NCBI GenBank assembly: GCA_034435375.1
Contig: DAOTXR010000083.1
Span: forward strand, 1 to 64,000
DNA length: 64,000 nucleotides
From: DAOTXR01 sp034435375
Lineage (GTDB): Bacteria; Chloroflexota; Anaerolineae; Aggregatilineales; UBA3940
Direction of reading: 5' to 3'
The notes below the pieces were generated by a model, which saw only the letters and a program-made list of their open reading frames with translations, was not told the origin of the DNA and did not search any database. Positions within the stretch are counted from its first letter, which is position 1. The number at the start of each line of letters is the position of its first letter. Of this stretch, positions 33,499 through 41,609 are shown one piece after another. Position numbers and translations under genes: made by a program.

Positions 33499-34212
33499 AT
33501 GCCATTATCACCTTCAATCAGCGAGACCATTGAGCTTTTGCGCACGCTGCCAATTTTTGGTCCGCTGCTGCAGGAGGATCTTGCTGTGCTGGCCGCGCAG
33601 TGCCGGTCAGACTGGTTCAAAGCTGGGGAGACCATTTTTCGCCAGGGCGATCCCTGCACGCGTCTGTGGCTTATTCACCGGGGACAGGTCAAGATTATCC
33701 GGCATGATGAGAACGGGCGTGAGGTCGTGCCAGAGATTCTGGCCGATGGCGAGGCGTTTGGCGGCGCGACCATCTTCTTCACCCACCAGCCCGCCACCGC
33801 GCAGGCGCTCACAGATACCGAAACGGTCAGCTTCCCCAGCAGTGTGTACGCGGATTTCTTACGGGAGCATCCCGAAGTTGCCCTGAGCTTTATCCGGATG
33901 CTGGGAGCGCGTCTCCAGACGTTCATGGTGGCCAGCGTGCTGACTGGAGAGCGTGTCGAGAGGCGGTTGGCGCACATCCTGATCAAGCTTGCTGAGCGCG
34001 TAGGGCAGCCGGACTACGAAGGCAGACTGATTCCCATTCCCCTTTCACGGCAGGACCTGGCAGATATGACCGGCACGACCATCGAAACAGCCATCCGGGT
34101 CATGTCGCGGTTCCGCTCTGATGGCCTGGTCAAAACACGTCGGGGCGGCTATATTGTGCTCCTGGACTGCGAGCGCCTCCAGCAGATTGCGCGGACTGAA
34201 TCAACCGGATAG
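33499..34212 (+). CDS. Crp/Fnr-family transcriptional regulator
   Basis: Regulator of 237 residues: cyclic-nucleotide-type sensor barrel (FRQGDPCTRLWLIHRGQVKI, ILADGEAFGGATIF) at about 25-125, dimer helix, and a Crp-type HTH (LSRQDLADMTGTTIETAIRV) near 190. It lacks the four-cysteine cluster of FNR, so it is more like DNR/NnrR or CRP. An extended -10, TGGTATACT, at 33459-33467 gives a transcript starting near 33474. Placed next to the nos operon, it is the natural candidate to bind the palindrome at 41468-41483. ATG 33499 is used; ATG 33478 would add seven residues. Confidence 0.85.
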   Translation: MPLSPSISETIELLRTLPIFGPLLQEDLAVLAAQCRSDWFKAGETIFRQGDPCTRLWLIHRGQVKIIRHDENGREVVPEILADGEAFGGATIFFTHQPATAQALTDTETVSFPSSVYADFLREHPEVALSFIRMLGARLQTFMVASVLTGERVERRLAHILIKLAERVGQPDYEGRLIPIPLSRQDLADMTGTTIETAIRVMSRFRSDGLVKTRRGGYIVLLDCERLQQIARTESTG

Positions 34213-34222
34213 CAGCTAGCGG

Positions 34223-34474
34223 TCAGCGCTTCTTCCGCACCAGCTTGCGGCGCTCTGTGTCGGAGCGGGCTGGCGGTTGGCGCCTGACCACGCTGCCGCA
34301 GCTGTGACACCGGGTCTCCGTCTCGTAGCTCCAGATTTCTACCTCCAACTCGCCACAATTTTGGCAGACAACGTAATCGGGATATGGGTCAGGCAAAGGA
34401 AGCCCGCCATCTGCCGGTTCGGCGTTTGGCCGGTCTGCGTCTTTCGGGTCACTGCTGGATGGCTGCTGCGCCAT
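34223..34474 (-). CDS. Small zinc-ribbon protein
   Basis: An 83-residue cytosolic protein. After a disordered acidic/proline stretch it has VCQNCGELEVEIWSYETETR followed by CHSCGSV, a two-CxxC zinc ribbon, and a basic tail ending RRKLVRKKR. Function unknown. It is the last gene on the minus strand after the cytochrome c gene and is convergent with the Crp/Fnr gene, which ends 10 bases away. A hairpin at 34521-34543 separates it from the nos operon. Confidence 0.6.
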   Translation of the reverse strand: MAQQPSSSDPKDADRPNAEPADGGLPLPDPYPDYVVCQNCGELEVEIWSYETETRCHSCGSVVRRQPPARSDTERRKLVRKKR

Positions 34475-34520
34475 GGCTGCTTGTCCGGCTGCCAGTTTAA
34501 CCCCGTGATGCCATCAAGCA

Positions 34521-34543
34521 GTAGGGAGCGTTTGGCTCCCCAC
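34521..34543 (-). terminator. Hairpin after the cytochrome c gene, weak terminator or attenuator
   Basis: GGGAGC at 34524-34529 pairs with GCTCCC at 34535-34540, extended by flanking pairs with one mismatch. On the minus strand no T-run follows, so termination would be inefficient at best. Confidence 0.3.
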
Positions 34544-34563
34544 TGCCGATGGCTGTCAGGCGC

Positions 34564-34974
34564 TTACTGGTTGATTGACCGCAAATAAGCGATGATATCC
34601 ATCAAGTCCTGATCGGTGAGCGCCGGGTTGCCGCCCCTGGGGGGCATGTCAATGCCGGTTGTGTTCAGCTCATGGGAAGCCGGGCGACCGGTTTGCAGGA
34701 ACGTCAGGAGTTCGGCGTCGCTCTGCTGCCTCAGCCACTCGCTGGTAATCAGATTCTTGCCTAGCCCTGCAATACCAGTGGCATCCATGCCGTGGCAGGA
34801 CGCGCATGTCCCGGCAAAAAGTTCTGTTCCGTGCGCTGCATCACCGGCAGGCGTAGGCTCCTCCGTTGGCTCAGGTGTTGGCTCTGCGGTGGGTTCAGGC
34901 GTGCCGCCGCAGGCTGCCAGGGCCAGCAGGCTGAATAGCAGGGCTGTGATGGCAATCAGAAGGCGGTTGTTCAT
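34564..34974 (-). CDS. Cytochrome c lipoprotein of the nos operon
   Basis: Mono-haem cytochrome c, 136 residues. Lipobox LLALAAC with the acylated Cys at 22, a Pro-Glu-Thr linker, haem site CASCH (Cys57, Cys60, His61) and a likely Met ligand in GIDMPPRGG. The C-terminus DQDLMDIIAYLRSI is a class I ending. The ATG at 34974 has GGAGAGGA upstream; a longer frame beginning at 35007 adds residues that would break the signal peptide. As a membrane-tethered donor it probably delivers electrons to NosZ. Confidence 0.88.
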   Translation of the reverse strand: MNNRLLIAITALLFSLLALAACGGTPEPTAEPTPEPTEEPTPAGDAAHGTELFAGTCASCHGMDATGIAGLGKNLITSEWLRQQSDAELLTFLQTGRPASHELNTTGIDMPPRGGNPALTDQDLMDIIAYLRSINQ

Positions 34975-35017
34975 AGTCCTCTCCTCAGGTTGTTGTGGCA
35001 ATGTCACAGGCGGTCTA

Positions 35018-35491
35018 TTACATGCCCATCCCGCGCCCGGAGGGTGGGTTGGCTTTTAATTCCTCAAAGGTCATCAGCACGCCGCCCTGTTCTTCGGCAA
35101 AGGCTTCCGCATCAGCCTGCGCCTCGAAGGCTGCGATGCCAAAACCCATTGGCGTGGCAAAGCCTTCTACCACCACAAAGTAAGCTGCTTCAGCATTGAC
35201 CCATGCCTCAGTATTGTAATCATGCACAAACCACGTCTTCACCTCAAAATCCGGGTGCCTCGACTCAAAGTAAAAAAGCTCACCCAGATCGTCGAACCTG
35301 ACCGGCGTGCCATCGTCGAGGATCAGCGCGGCGGCAAACTGCGGCTCGCTGATCAGCATGCCGCACTCGTCGCACATATCCTGCCCGTACACGATCTCCG
35401 GCGGATGAATCTCGTCGTTCGCCGAGCCGCAGGCAACCAGCAGCACGGCGAAGGCTGCCGCCAGCACAATTGGCAGAACTTCCTTCCTCAC
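35018..35491 (-). CDS. nosL: NosL, copper chaperone lipoprotein
   Basis: Copper(I)-binding protein that supplies copper to apo-NosZ, 157 residues. Lipobox ends at Cys21 (AVLLVAC). The NosL signature is MCDECGMLISE, with Cys40, Cys43 and Met45. RFDDLGELFYFESRHPDFE and the C-terminal TFEELKANPP match the family. GTG 35491 follows the nosY stop by 2 bases. Anchoring to the outer face of the membrane fits the NosZ and cytochrome lipoproteins of the same operon. Confidence 0.92.
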   Translation of the reverse strand: MRKEVLPIVLAAAFAVLLVACGSANDEIHPPEIVYGQDMCDECGMLISEPQFAAALILDDGTPVRFDDLGELFYFESRHPDFEVKTWFVHDYNTEAWVNAEAAYFVVVEGFATPMGFGIAAFEAQADAEAFAEEQGGVLMTFEELKANPPSGRGMGM

Positions 35492-35493
35492 TC

Positions 35494-36321
35494 CTACACA
35501 TCTCCCTTCCGGTTGAACAGGCTAAAAGCGCCTCCAAATGAGGCGAGAATCCAGAGGAACAGCAACCCGGTCAGCAGCAGCGGCAGCATCTCTCCAAACC
35601 GGTAGGCTGCATACTGTCCCACCGGCCCCAGGGTGTCGAGCGTTGCCCGCAGGCTGTAGATCGCCGACAGCTTGTACACTTGCAGCGGGTTAATCAGCAG
35701 CATGCCCAGCAACGTGGCCGGGTTGGGGCGCAAGGTCAGTGTGGCACCAATCAACCCCAGATCGCCCAGAAAGACCAGCGCCAGCCACAGCACCAGCGCC
35801 GCGCCGGAGGCTGTCGCCCCCCGGCGGGTCAGCGTGCTGATCACAAAGCCTAGCCCCAGCGATGCCAGCGCAAACAGCAAAGTATATCCGGCCAGCCCCA
35901 GATACGCGCCGGGGCTGCCGCTGCCCCCTGAGGCCAGCCCGAGTCCCGCCACGCCAAACCCCAGCCCCAGCGCGGCAATCACCGCCAGCGCCGCGCCCAG
36001 CGCCTTCCCCACGAACACCTCTGCCCGGCTAACCGGCTGGGCCAGCAGATAGATCAGCGTGCCGCGCTCGCGGTCGGCGGCCAGGGTGCCGGCGCCAACG
36101 CTCAGGCCAATCAGGGGCACAAACAGCAGCAGGGCATTGACCAGGCTTGCCGCCGTGCGTCCAAAGCCACCCAGCCCGGCATAGCCTGCCGAAGACAGCC
36201 CTGCCTGTGACAGCGCGTAAGCCAGCAGGGCGAACCCACCTGCATAGAACCATAGCCACTTGTTGCGAAGCGCCTCGCGCAGCTCGCGTCGGGCAATTGT
36301 CCAGAGGAGCATTAGTTCCAT
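35494..36321 (-). CDS. nosY: NosY, ABC-2-type permease of the NosDFY complex
   Basis: Membrane protein of 275 residues with about six helices. The cytosolic start LLWTIARRELREALRNKWLW, the helix FGRTAASLVNALLLFVPLIG, the coupling-like DRERGTLIYLLAQPVSRAEV and the C-terminal LLTGLLFLWILASFGGAFSL are those of NosY/ABC-2 maturation permeases. It starts 10 bases before the end of the nosDF gene, so translation is coupled. NosDFY uses ATP to enable loading of the CuZ copper-sulfide site of NosZ. Confidence 0.9.
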   Translation of the reverse strand: MELMLLWTIARRELREALRNKWLWFYAGGFALLAYALSQAGLSSAGYAGLGGFGRTAASLVNALLLFVPLIGLSVGAGTLAADRERGTLIYLLAQPVSRAEVFVGKALGAALAVIAALGLGFGVAGLGLASGGSGSPGAYLGLAGYTLLFALASLGLGFVISTLTRRGATASGAALVLWLALVFLGDLGLIGATLTLRPNPATLLGMLLINPLQVYKLSAIYSLRATLDTLGPVGQYAAYRFGEMLPLLLTGLLFLWILASFGGAFSLFNRKGDV

Positions 36322-38639
36322 GTGACCTGCTCCAAATCAAAATCAAGAACGCTGATTCCACCTGCGCTGAGTGTTTCAAGGGGCTGCATCTTGCGGTGGT
36401 GCGAGACCCGGACGACCACTGTGCCACGCCCGTTTCGGTGCGCGCTGAAGCCCTGCTGTTCCAGCAGCGACAGGGCCTCAGCCTGCTGCGGCTCTGCGAT
36501 CCGCAGCACCAGCTCCAGCTTCAGCCGCTCGTGCAGAGCTGCCGGTGTGACTATCTCGGCGACCTGCCCGCGCTCCAGAACAAGCACCCGGTCGGCCAGC
36601 GCGTCAAGCTCCTCGAAGCGATGCGAGGCGAACACGATCAACTTTCCTGCGTCGCGCAGACCAGCCAGCAGTTCCAGATAGTCACGGCGCGCCGCCGCAT
36701 CGAGGTTTGCGGTTGGCTCATCCAGTAGCAGCACCGGTGGATCGGACAGCAGGGCGACCGCCAGCGCCAGCCGCTGCTTCAGCCCGCCGGAAAGCGCCGG
36801 AACGGGTTTGCGGCTGTGTTCTGACAGCCCCAGCTGCTCCAGCAGGGAGGGAATACGCGCCGGGTCGGCCTTTTTTAGCTGCGCGTAGAAAGTCAGCGTC
36901 TCCTGAACGGACCAGTCGTAGAACACTGCTTCCTGCGGCACATACCCGATCAGGCTACGCGCCTGCTTGCCCTGTCGCTGCACATTCCTCCCAGCAACCG
37001 TTATAGTCCCGTCAAAGACGATCAGGCCGAGGATCGCTTTGAGAAGCGTGGTTTTGCCTGCGCCGTTTGGCCCCCACAGCGCGACCGCTTCGCCGCTGTG
37101 GGCAGTAAATGAAGCGCCATCAAGCGCCTGCGTCCTGCCGTATCGCTTGGAAACGCTCTCCACCGCGATGAGCGGCGCGGCTGTATGTTCGTCCATCCTG
37201 ATTGTCTCGTTTCTATTTGCTGCCGCCCGGCTGGCAGGCCGCCCGTTCACCACTGTCAGCAGGCCGCATCCTAGCCCCAGCGCCAGCACAGTCAGCGCAG
37301 CACCAATCATCTCGGCGGTTCGGCGTGGAGGCAGGGCGCTGAGGGGGACCGCCGCAGGCTCGATGCGGGGAGCCGGGTCGCTCAGCTTTGGCTGCGGCCT
37401 GACCACCGGGAAGGCGCGGGCGGCCAGCTCTATCGCCTGCACCGCCGGGCTGAAGATCAGCGCTCGCAGGCGCGGCTCCCGGTCATACAGGCTCTCAAAC
37501 AGCCGCTCGGAGGTGTAGGGAATGTCTCCCGTGCCATCGCCGTCTGCGTCAAAGCCACTGTAGTCGCTCCAGGTGTTGCCAAGCCATGTGTTCCAGTCAG
37601 ACTGGCCGCCGCCGCCTTGCAGGCTGACCTGTTCGATGTTTTCCCAGAAGGTGTTGCCGGTGAACTGACTGCCCCGCACGGCAGGCTGGAGCGCTACCCC
37701 CACATCGTTGAAGGCAACAGTGTTGCCGGTAAAGCGGGCGTAGCCGCCGGCATCAGGGCGGAAGGGCGTGCCATCAAGGAAAATGCCCACCCGGTTGTCA
37801 ACCAGCAGGTTGTCACCCGCCTGGATGTTGTCTGCATCCTTGAAGGCGAGCGCATAGCCGCTTGGACCGCGCTGGCCCCGGATGGTGTTTCCAGCGAGTG
37901 TGGTTGCGTTGGTGTACATCACGTAGATGCCCACGGAGTTGTTGAGTATCTGGTTGTGCTCGATGAGCGCATTGTCGCAGTACATCAGATGGATGCCGTA
38001 GCGTCCTCCGGTGATGGTGTTTTCGCGTAGGGTAACGTAGGAAGAGTACCATACCACCACATCGCGCACGCTATACACCAGATTCTCTTCAACAAGGACG
38101 TGCTGGCTGTACCACAGCCGTATGCCGTCGCCCCGACGTCCGGTGTCATATTCGGTTTTGCTGGTGATTTCGTTTCCACGCACTACCGCATTGTCGGCCT
38201 GGGCCACAAAGACGCCAAACAGCACATCGGAGAGGCGGTTGTACTCAGCGCGTGTGTGCGCGGCTGCCAGCGTGATCCCGGCGTGGTCCCGGTCGGGTTC
38301 CACGCCGCTGCCGCGAATGTCAAAGCCGGTGATGGCGCTGCCCGGCGCGTTCAGCGTGACGACCGTGCCGGCATCGCCGCCATCAATCAACGGCCAGCCG
38401 ACACCCTCCAGCGTTACTGCCCTGCTGACGACAACCGGGCCGATGTAAGCGCCCCCACGCACTTCAATCACGTCGCCGTCGTGGGCGTCTGCCAGCGCTT
38501 CGTCCAGGCTGGTATAGGGGCCTGTGGGCGAGACAATGAGCCGCGCTCCCTGCCCATCTTCCCGTGCCTGCGCGGTGCCGGTGGACAGCAGCACCGCAGC
38601 GGCCAATATCAGGCACAGGATCAGCCGCTGCCGGTTCAT
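36312..38639 (-). CDS. nosDF: NosD-NosF fusion: copper-site maturation protein joined to its ABC ATPase
   Basis: One 775-residue frame. Residues 1-25 are a Sec signal peptide (LILAAAVLLSTGTAQA). Residues 26-430 are NosD, a right-handed beta-helix with NosD/CASH repeats (GITLAAAHTRAEYNRLSDV, YCDNALIEHNQILNNSVGIY). A single helix at about 444-466 (IGAALTVLALGLGCGLLTVV) is followed from about 482 by NosF: Walker A GPNGAGKTT at 523, LSGGLKQRLALAVALL and LLLDEPTANLD. The lengths of the two parts equal separate NosD and NosF. The topology is consistent: NosD outside, NosF inside. A methionine codon at 37194-37196 could also allow separate NosF synthesis. Confidence 0.88.
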   Translation of the reverse strand: MNRQRLILCLILAAAVLLSTGTAQAREDGQGARLIVSPTGPYTSLDEALADAHDGDVIEVRGGAYIGPVVVSRAVTLEGVGWPLIDGGDAGTVVTLNAPGSAITGFDIRGSGVEPDRDHAGITLAAAHTRAEYNRLSDVLFGVFVAQADNAVVRGNEITSKTEYDTGRRGDGIRLWYSQHVLVEENLVYSVRDVVVWYSSYVTLRENTITGGRYGIHLMYCDNALIEHNQILNNSVGIYVMYTNATTLAGNTIRGQRGPSGYALAFKDADNIQAGDNLLVDNRVGIFLDGTPFRPDAGGYARFTGNTVAFNDVGVALQPAVRGSQFTGNTFWENIEQVSLQGGGGQSDWNTWLGNTWSDYSGFDADGDGTGDIPYTSERLFESLYDREPRLRALIFSPAVQAIELAARAFPVVRPQPKLSDPAPRIEPAAVPLSALPPRRTAEMIGAALTVLALGLGCGLLTVVNGRPASRAAANRNETIRMDEHTAAPLIAVESVSKRYGRTQALDGASFTAHSGEAVALWGPNGAGKTTLLKAILGLIVFDGTITVAGRNVQRQGKQARSLIGYVPQEAVFYDWSVQETLTFYAQLKKADPARIPSLLEQLGLSEHSRKPVPALSGGLKQRLALAVALLSDPPVLLLDEPTANLDAAARRDYLELLAGLRDAGKLIVFASHRFEELDALADRVLVLERGQVAEIVTPAALHERLKLELVLRIAEPQQAEALSLLEQQGFSAHRNGRGTVVVRVSHHRKMQPLETLSAGGISVLDFDLEQVTWN

Positions 38640-39322
38640 GCGCGCGATTCCTCCATGCTGCGGGCGGCCCTCCTACGCGCCTCAACAATTGGCTTGTAAG
38701 CCATACGATGGAACCACAGCCCAGCCAGCACTACCGCCACCGCAGCTACTACCAGCGCCAGCCCCATCTCAGGCCGCGCGATGGTGGCAAACTGGCCCAC
38801 CGTTCCACGCCCGAACAGCGGAGGGGTAAACGGCTCGATCGCGCTGCCCAGCGGCGAGTTCGGGTCGATGCTGTGACCGTACTGATACAGAATCCACCAC
38901 AGGTCAAGGAGAAACACGAAGGGATAAGCCAGAATGGGAATGGCGAGAATCCCGGCCCACTGGTTGTGGATGAACACGCCAGCCATCAACAGCAGCCCCA
39001 TCGCTGCGACTGCATAGACTGAGGTTGTGCGCTCAAGCCGCCCGCCTTCATCCAGCGACGGCATGCCGAGGTAGTGGTTAAGCGAGTCGATCTCCCTGAT
39101 GTCTCCTTCAAGCTGGTTGATATAGACTTTCACCGTCAGCCCGTCAGGATACTGGGGCGCGAACATGGTCATGCTCCAGTAAGGCACGAAGATCGAGATC
39201 ATGATCAGCAGTGCCGCCAGCATCAGCAGCGCGCTTGGCAGCAGGTATTCCCCCAGATGATGCTCGCTGCCGTCCGGCAGGATAACTCTCACGCCCGGGT
39301 CAAGGTTGATGGAGAACTTCAT
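38636..39322 (-). CDS. Integral membrane protein of the nos operon (NosB-like)
   Basis: A 228-residue protein with about five helices (LLPSALLMLAALLIMISIFV, VYAVAAMGLLLMAGVFIHNQ, AILAYPFVFLLDLWWILYQY, ALVVAAVAVVLAGLWFHRMA). Between helices 1 and 2 is an extracytoplasmic loop with QLEGDIREIDSLNHYLGMPS, which I recall from conserved unknown proteins in clade II-type nos clusters, where NosB is also a membrane protein. The name is therefore only a suggestion. It starts at ATG 39322 with GGGAAGGAAG upstream and its stop overlaps the nosDF start. Confidence 0.7.
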   Translation of the reverse strand: MKFSINLDPGVRVILPDGSEHHLGEYLLPSALLMLAALLIMISIFVPYWSMTMFAPQYPDGLTVKVYINQLEGDIREIDSLNHYLGMPSLDEGGRLERTTSVYAVAAMGLLLMAGVFIHNQWAGILAIPILAYPFVFLLDLWWILYQYGHSIDPNSPLGSAIEPFTPPLFGRGTVGQFATIARPEMGLALVVAAVAVVLAGLWFHRMAYKPIVEARRRAARSMEESRA

Positions 39323-39406
39323 CAGGACTTCCTTCCCGCCTTATCTGGCAGCATCCTGCCGGCCCCCGTTGGCGCACGAGGACCGGCAGGATGCGACCGC
39401 AGCAAA

Positions 39407-41401
39407 TTACGGTTTGGCCAGGAAATAGCCGATCATTTCCAGGTGCAGCGCGGAGCAGAACTCCGTGCAGTAGTAGGTGTAGGTGCCGGGATACTTCACA
39501 TCGAACTCGATGGTCTGCGTCTCGCCCGGCTCGAGGCTCAGATTGATGTTGTAACCGGAGAGCGCAAAGCCGTGTGTGGCATCCCGGGTGCGCTCAATAT
39601 TGGTCAGGTGCCAGATGACGTGATCACCGACCTCGACCTCTATCAGCTCCGGCGTATAGTGCGACCGCACCACCGTCATCCAGATTTCGACCTCGCTGCC
39701 GTTGCGCTCAATGCGAGCTTCTTCCGGCGAGGCAACCGCGTTGGGGTCAATGCTCATCGTCTCTGGATTCCAGCCTACCTCCGGATACACCTCGAAGGCG
39801 TGCAGCTTGTCGGCGGCGATGATCTGCGCATAGTGCGGCTCAGCCATGCCGATCGGCATGTCATAGAGCAGGCGCATCTGGTCGCCGGGCCGCGAGACAT
39901 CCACCAACTGGAAGTTCTGCGGCAGCAGCGGGCCAACATTGGCGAAGCGGTCAATGCTCCACTTGTTCAGCGCCACCACATACATGCCGTCTGGCGAGGC
40001 GGTATCGCCTTCTGCCGCCGCGATGTGGCCGATGTTGTAGTGAACAGGCAGCTTCTGCACCAGTGTCCACGGCTCATCGGCATTCAGATCGTCATAGGGG
40101 CCGCCAAGCGTCCAGCGCGCCACTGCGGAGTCGAGGAATAGGGAGGTGTAGGCATAACCATCCGGGCCAAACACCGTATGCAGCGGGCCGAGACCAAGCT
40201 CAACCTGCGCTTCCATGGTGTCGTCCAGCGGGATGACCGGAATGCCATAGGGATCGGTTTCGAAGCCGCCAGCCTCAATCGCCTCCAGAATCCGGGCGAA
40301 GCTGTAAACCGTCACGTGTGGATCAAGCTTGCCGCCGACGACAATATACTCGCCGCCGGGGGTGACATCCGCGCCGTGCGGGCTTTTCGGCTCCGGGGTA
40401 AAGTACAGGAGTCCTTCCTCAATGGCGGTTTCCAGACGAATGACCGCCATCCCGTTGATCATCTCCACGTTCCCGGCCTCGAACACCTCGGCAGCGGCCC
40501 GCCAGTTGATGATGTGTAGGTAATCGGTGTCGTTGCGCGTGGTGCCTGCCTCAAATGGCGGCTCCCCTTCCTCCGTCATGCCGGTTGCCATCTCGGTGTT
40601 GAACGAGTTGCAAAACAGCCAACCATCGCTGACACCCTTCCCGGCGTCGCACAGGTCCTGCCAGTAGGGCGGAAGCTCGATCTGGAACGAGCGCGACTCG
40701 TCGACGCGCCCACTGACCCGGTCAAACGCCCAGAGCGTCAGCAGGCCGCGATAGCTCTCCTGATAGTCCTCAATCGGCGCGTATTCCCCACCGATGGGCG
40801 CGGCATACTGCGGCCCCTCGATCACGTACTCGGTGTTGGGGGTCGCGAAAGTGCCGCCGTGGTCGTTGATGGCGTTTGGGTTCTTGATGATCTGCTTGGT
40901 CTCAAAGTCGCTGAGGCTGATGACGGCCAGCCGCGCATTGGCTTTATCGTTGATGAAGACAAATTCGCCGTCGTACTCTCCATTCGTCTCAGACAGTGCA
41001 GGGTGGTGGGTGTCACCCCACAACACTGGCTCGCCGTTGACATTGCCGCCAGCCAGCACCTCCATGCTTGTTCCGCCATACCCGTAGCCCTGCCAGGGTT
41101 CGGGGGTGAACACACCGATCACCCGCAGGATGCGCATGGAAGGAACGCCGATCACCAGCACCTGGCCGGACTGGCCGCCCGAGGCAATCATAATATAGGG
41201 ATCGGTCTGTCCCGTAGGCATATAGGTGCTGACTGCCGCGTAAATGTCGTCGGCAGTCAGGCCGCGCTCTGCTGCCAGCGCCGCCGCGTCCGCTGGAAGC
41301 CCGGCGGTCCCAGTTGGGGTTGCGCCTGGCGCTCCAGAACATGAGGCCAGCAGGACGACCATAACCAGCAGCGCAGGCAGCACAAAAAGGTGTCGTTTCA
41401 T
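39407..41401 (-). CDS. nosZ: NosZ, nitrous oxide reductase, Sec/lipoprotein type (clade II-like)
   Basis: Terminal reductase of N2O to N2, 664 residues. The N-terminus is a Sec signal ending in a lipobox (VVLLASC, Cys21) and lacks a Tat twin-arginine motif. CuZ-type features include WGDTHHPALSE and the DHGGTFATPN region in the beta-propeller. The C-terminal cupredoxin has the CuA site CTEFCSALHLEM: Cys645, Cys649, His653 and Met656, plus DATHGFALSGYN. AGGAAGGGG precedes ATG 41401. It is the first gene of the operon and is preceded by the palindrome at 41468-41483. It would be an outer-face membrane-anchored enzyme. Confidence 0.93.
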   Translation of the reverse strand: MKRHLFVLPALLVMVVLLASCSGAPGATPTGTAGLPADAAALAAERGLTADDIYAAVSTYMPTGQTDPYIMIASGGQSGQVLVIGVPSMRILRVIGVFTPEPWQGYGYGGTSMEVLAGGNVNGEPVLWGDTHHPALSETNGEYDGEFVFINDKANARLAVISLSDFETKQIIKNPNAINDHGGTFATPNTEYVIEGPQYAAPIGGEYAPIEDYQESYRGLLTLWAFDRVSGRVDESRSFQIELPPYWQDLCDAGKGVSDGWLFCNSFNTEMATGMTEEGEPPFEAGTTRNDTDYLHIINWRAAAEVFEAGNVEMINGMAVIRLETAIEEGLLYFTPEPKSPHGADVTPGGEYIVVGGKLDPHVTVYSFARILEAIEAGGFETDPYGIPVIPLDDTMEAQVELGLGPLHTVFGPDGYAYTSLFLDSAVARWTLGGPYDDLNADEPWTLVQKLPVHYNIGHIAAAEGDTASPDGMYVVALNKWSIDRFANVGPLLPQNFQLVDVSRPGDQMRLLYDMPIGMAEPHYAQIIAADKLHAFEVYPEVGWNPETMSIDPNAVASPEEARIERNGSEVEIWMTVVRSHYTPELIEVEVGDHVIWHLTNIERTRDATHGFALSGYNINLSLEPGETQTIEFDVKYPGTYTYYCTEFCSALHLEMIGYFLAKP

Positions 41402-41440
41402 GGGCCCCTTCCTGTAGGTCGAAGCGCTTGCGTTTTGCTA

Positions 41441-41483
41441 ACTGTACGGGATTTTTACGGGCCGATGTATGACAGTTGTCATA
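41441..41483 (-). promoter_or_regulatory. nos promoter with Crp/Fnr-type palindrome
   Basis: TATGACAGTTGTCATA at 41468-41483 is a perfect inverted repeat around GT. On the minus strand a -10-like TACAGT lies at 41446-41441, giving transcription start near 41434. The palindrome centre is then 41-42 bases upstream, the classical class II activator spacing of Crp/Fnr proteins. The regulator encoded at 33499 is the obvious candidate, but the pairing is inference. Confidence 0.55.
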
Positions 41484-41609
41484 TTTCAACCCTAAATAGT
41501 CTTGTTCAAGCGTAAAAAGTGCGGCACTGCCGCACAGAGGAAGAGCTGATGATGTGAGAAGGATGGGCTGGGAAAGAAGAGGAAAGCGCAGATCGCTGCG
41601 AGCGATCAC

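Noticed and set aside
36312..38639. nosD and nosF as two genes split by an unnoticed stop
   Set aside because: The frame is continuous through the joint with a sensible helix; kept as a fusion, with re-sequencing as the check.
39074..40141. Long plus-strand open frame of 355 codons opposite nosZ
   Set aside because: It is a shadow of nosZ: the nosZ frame has full family motifs, while this one is rich in His/Arg with no known fold.
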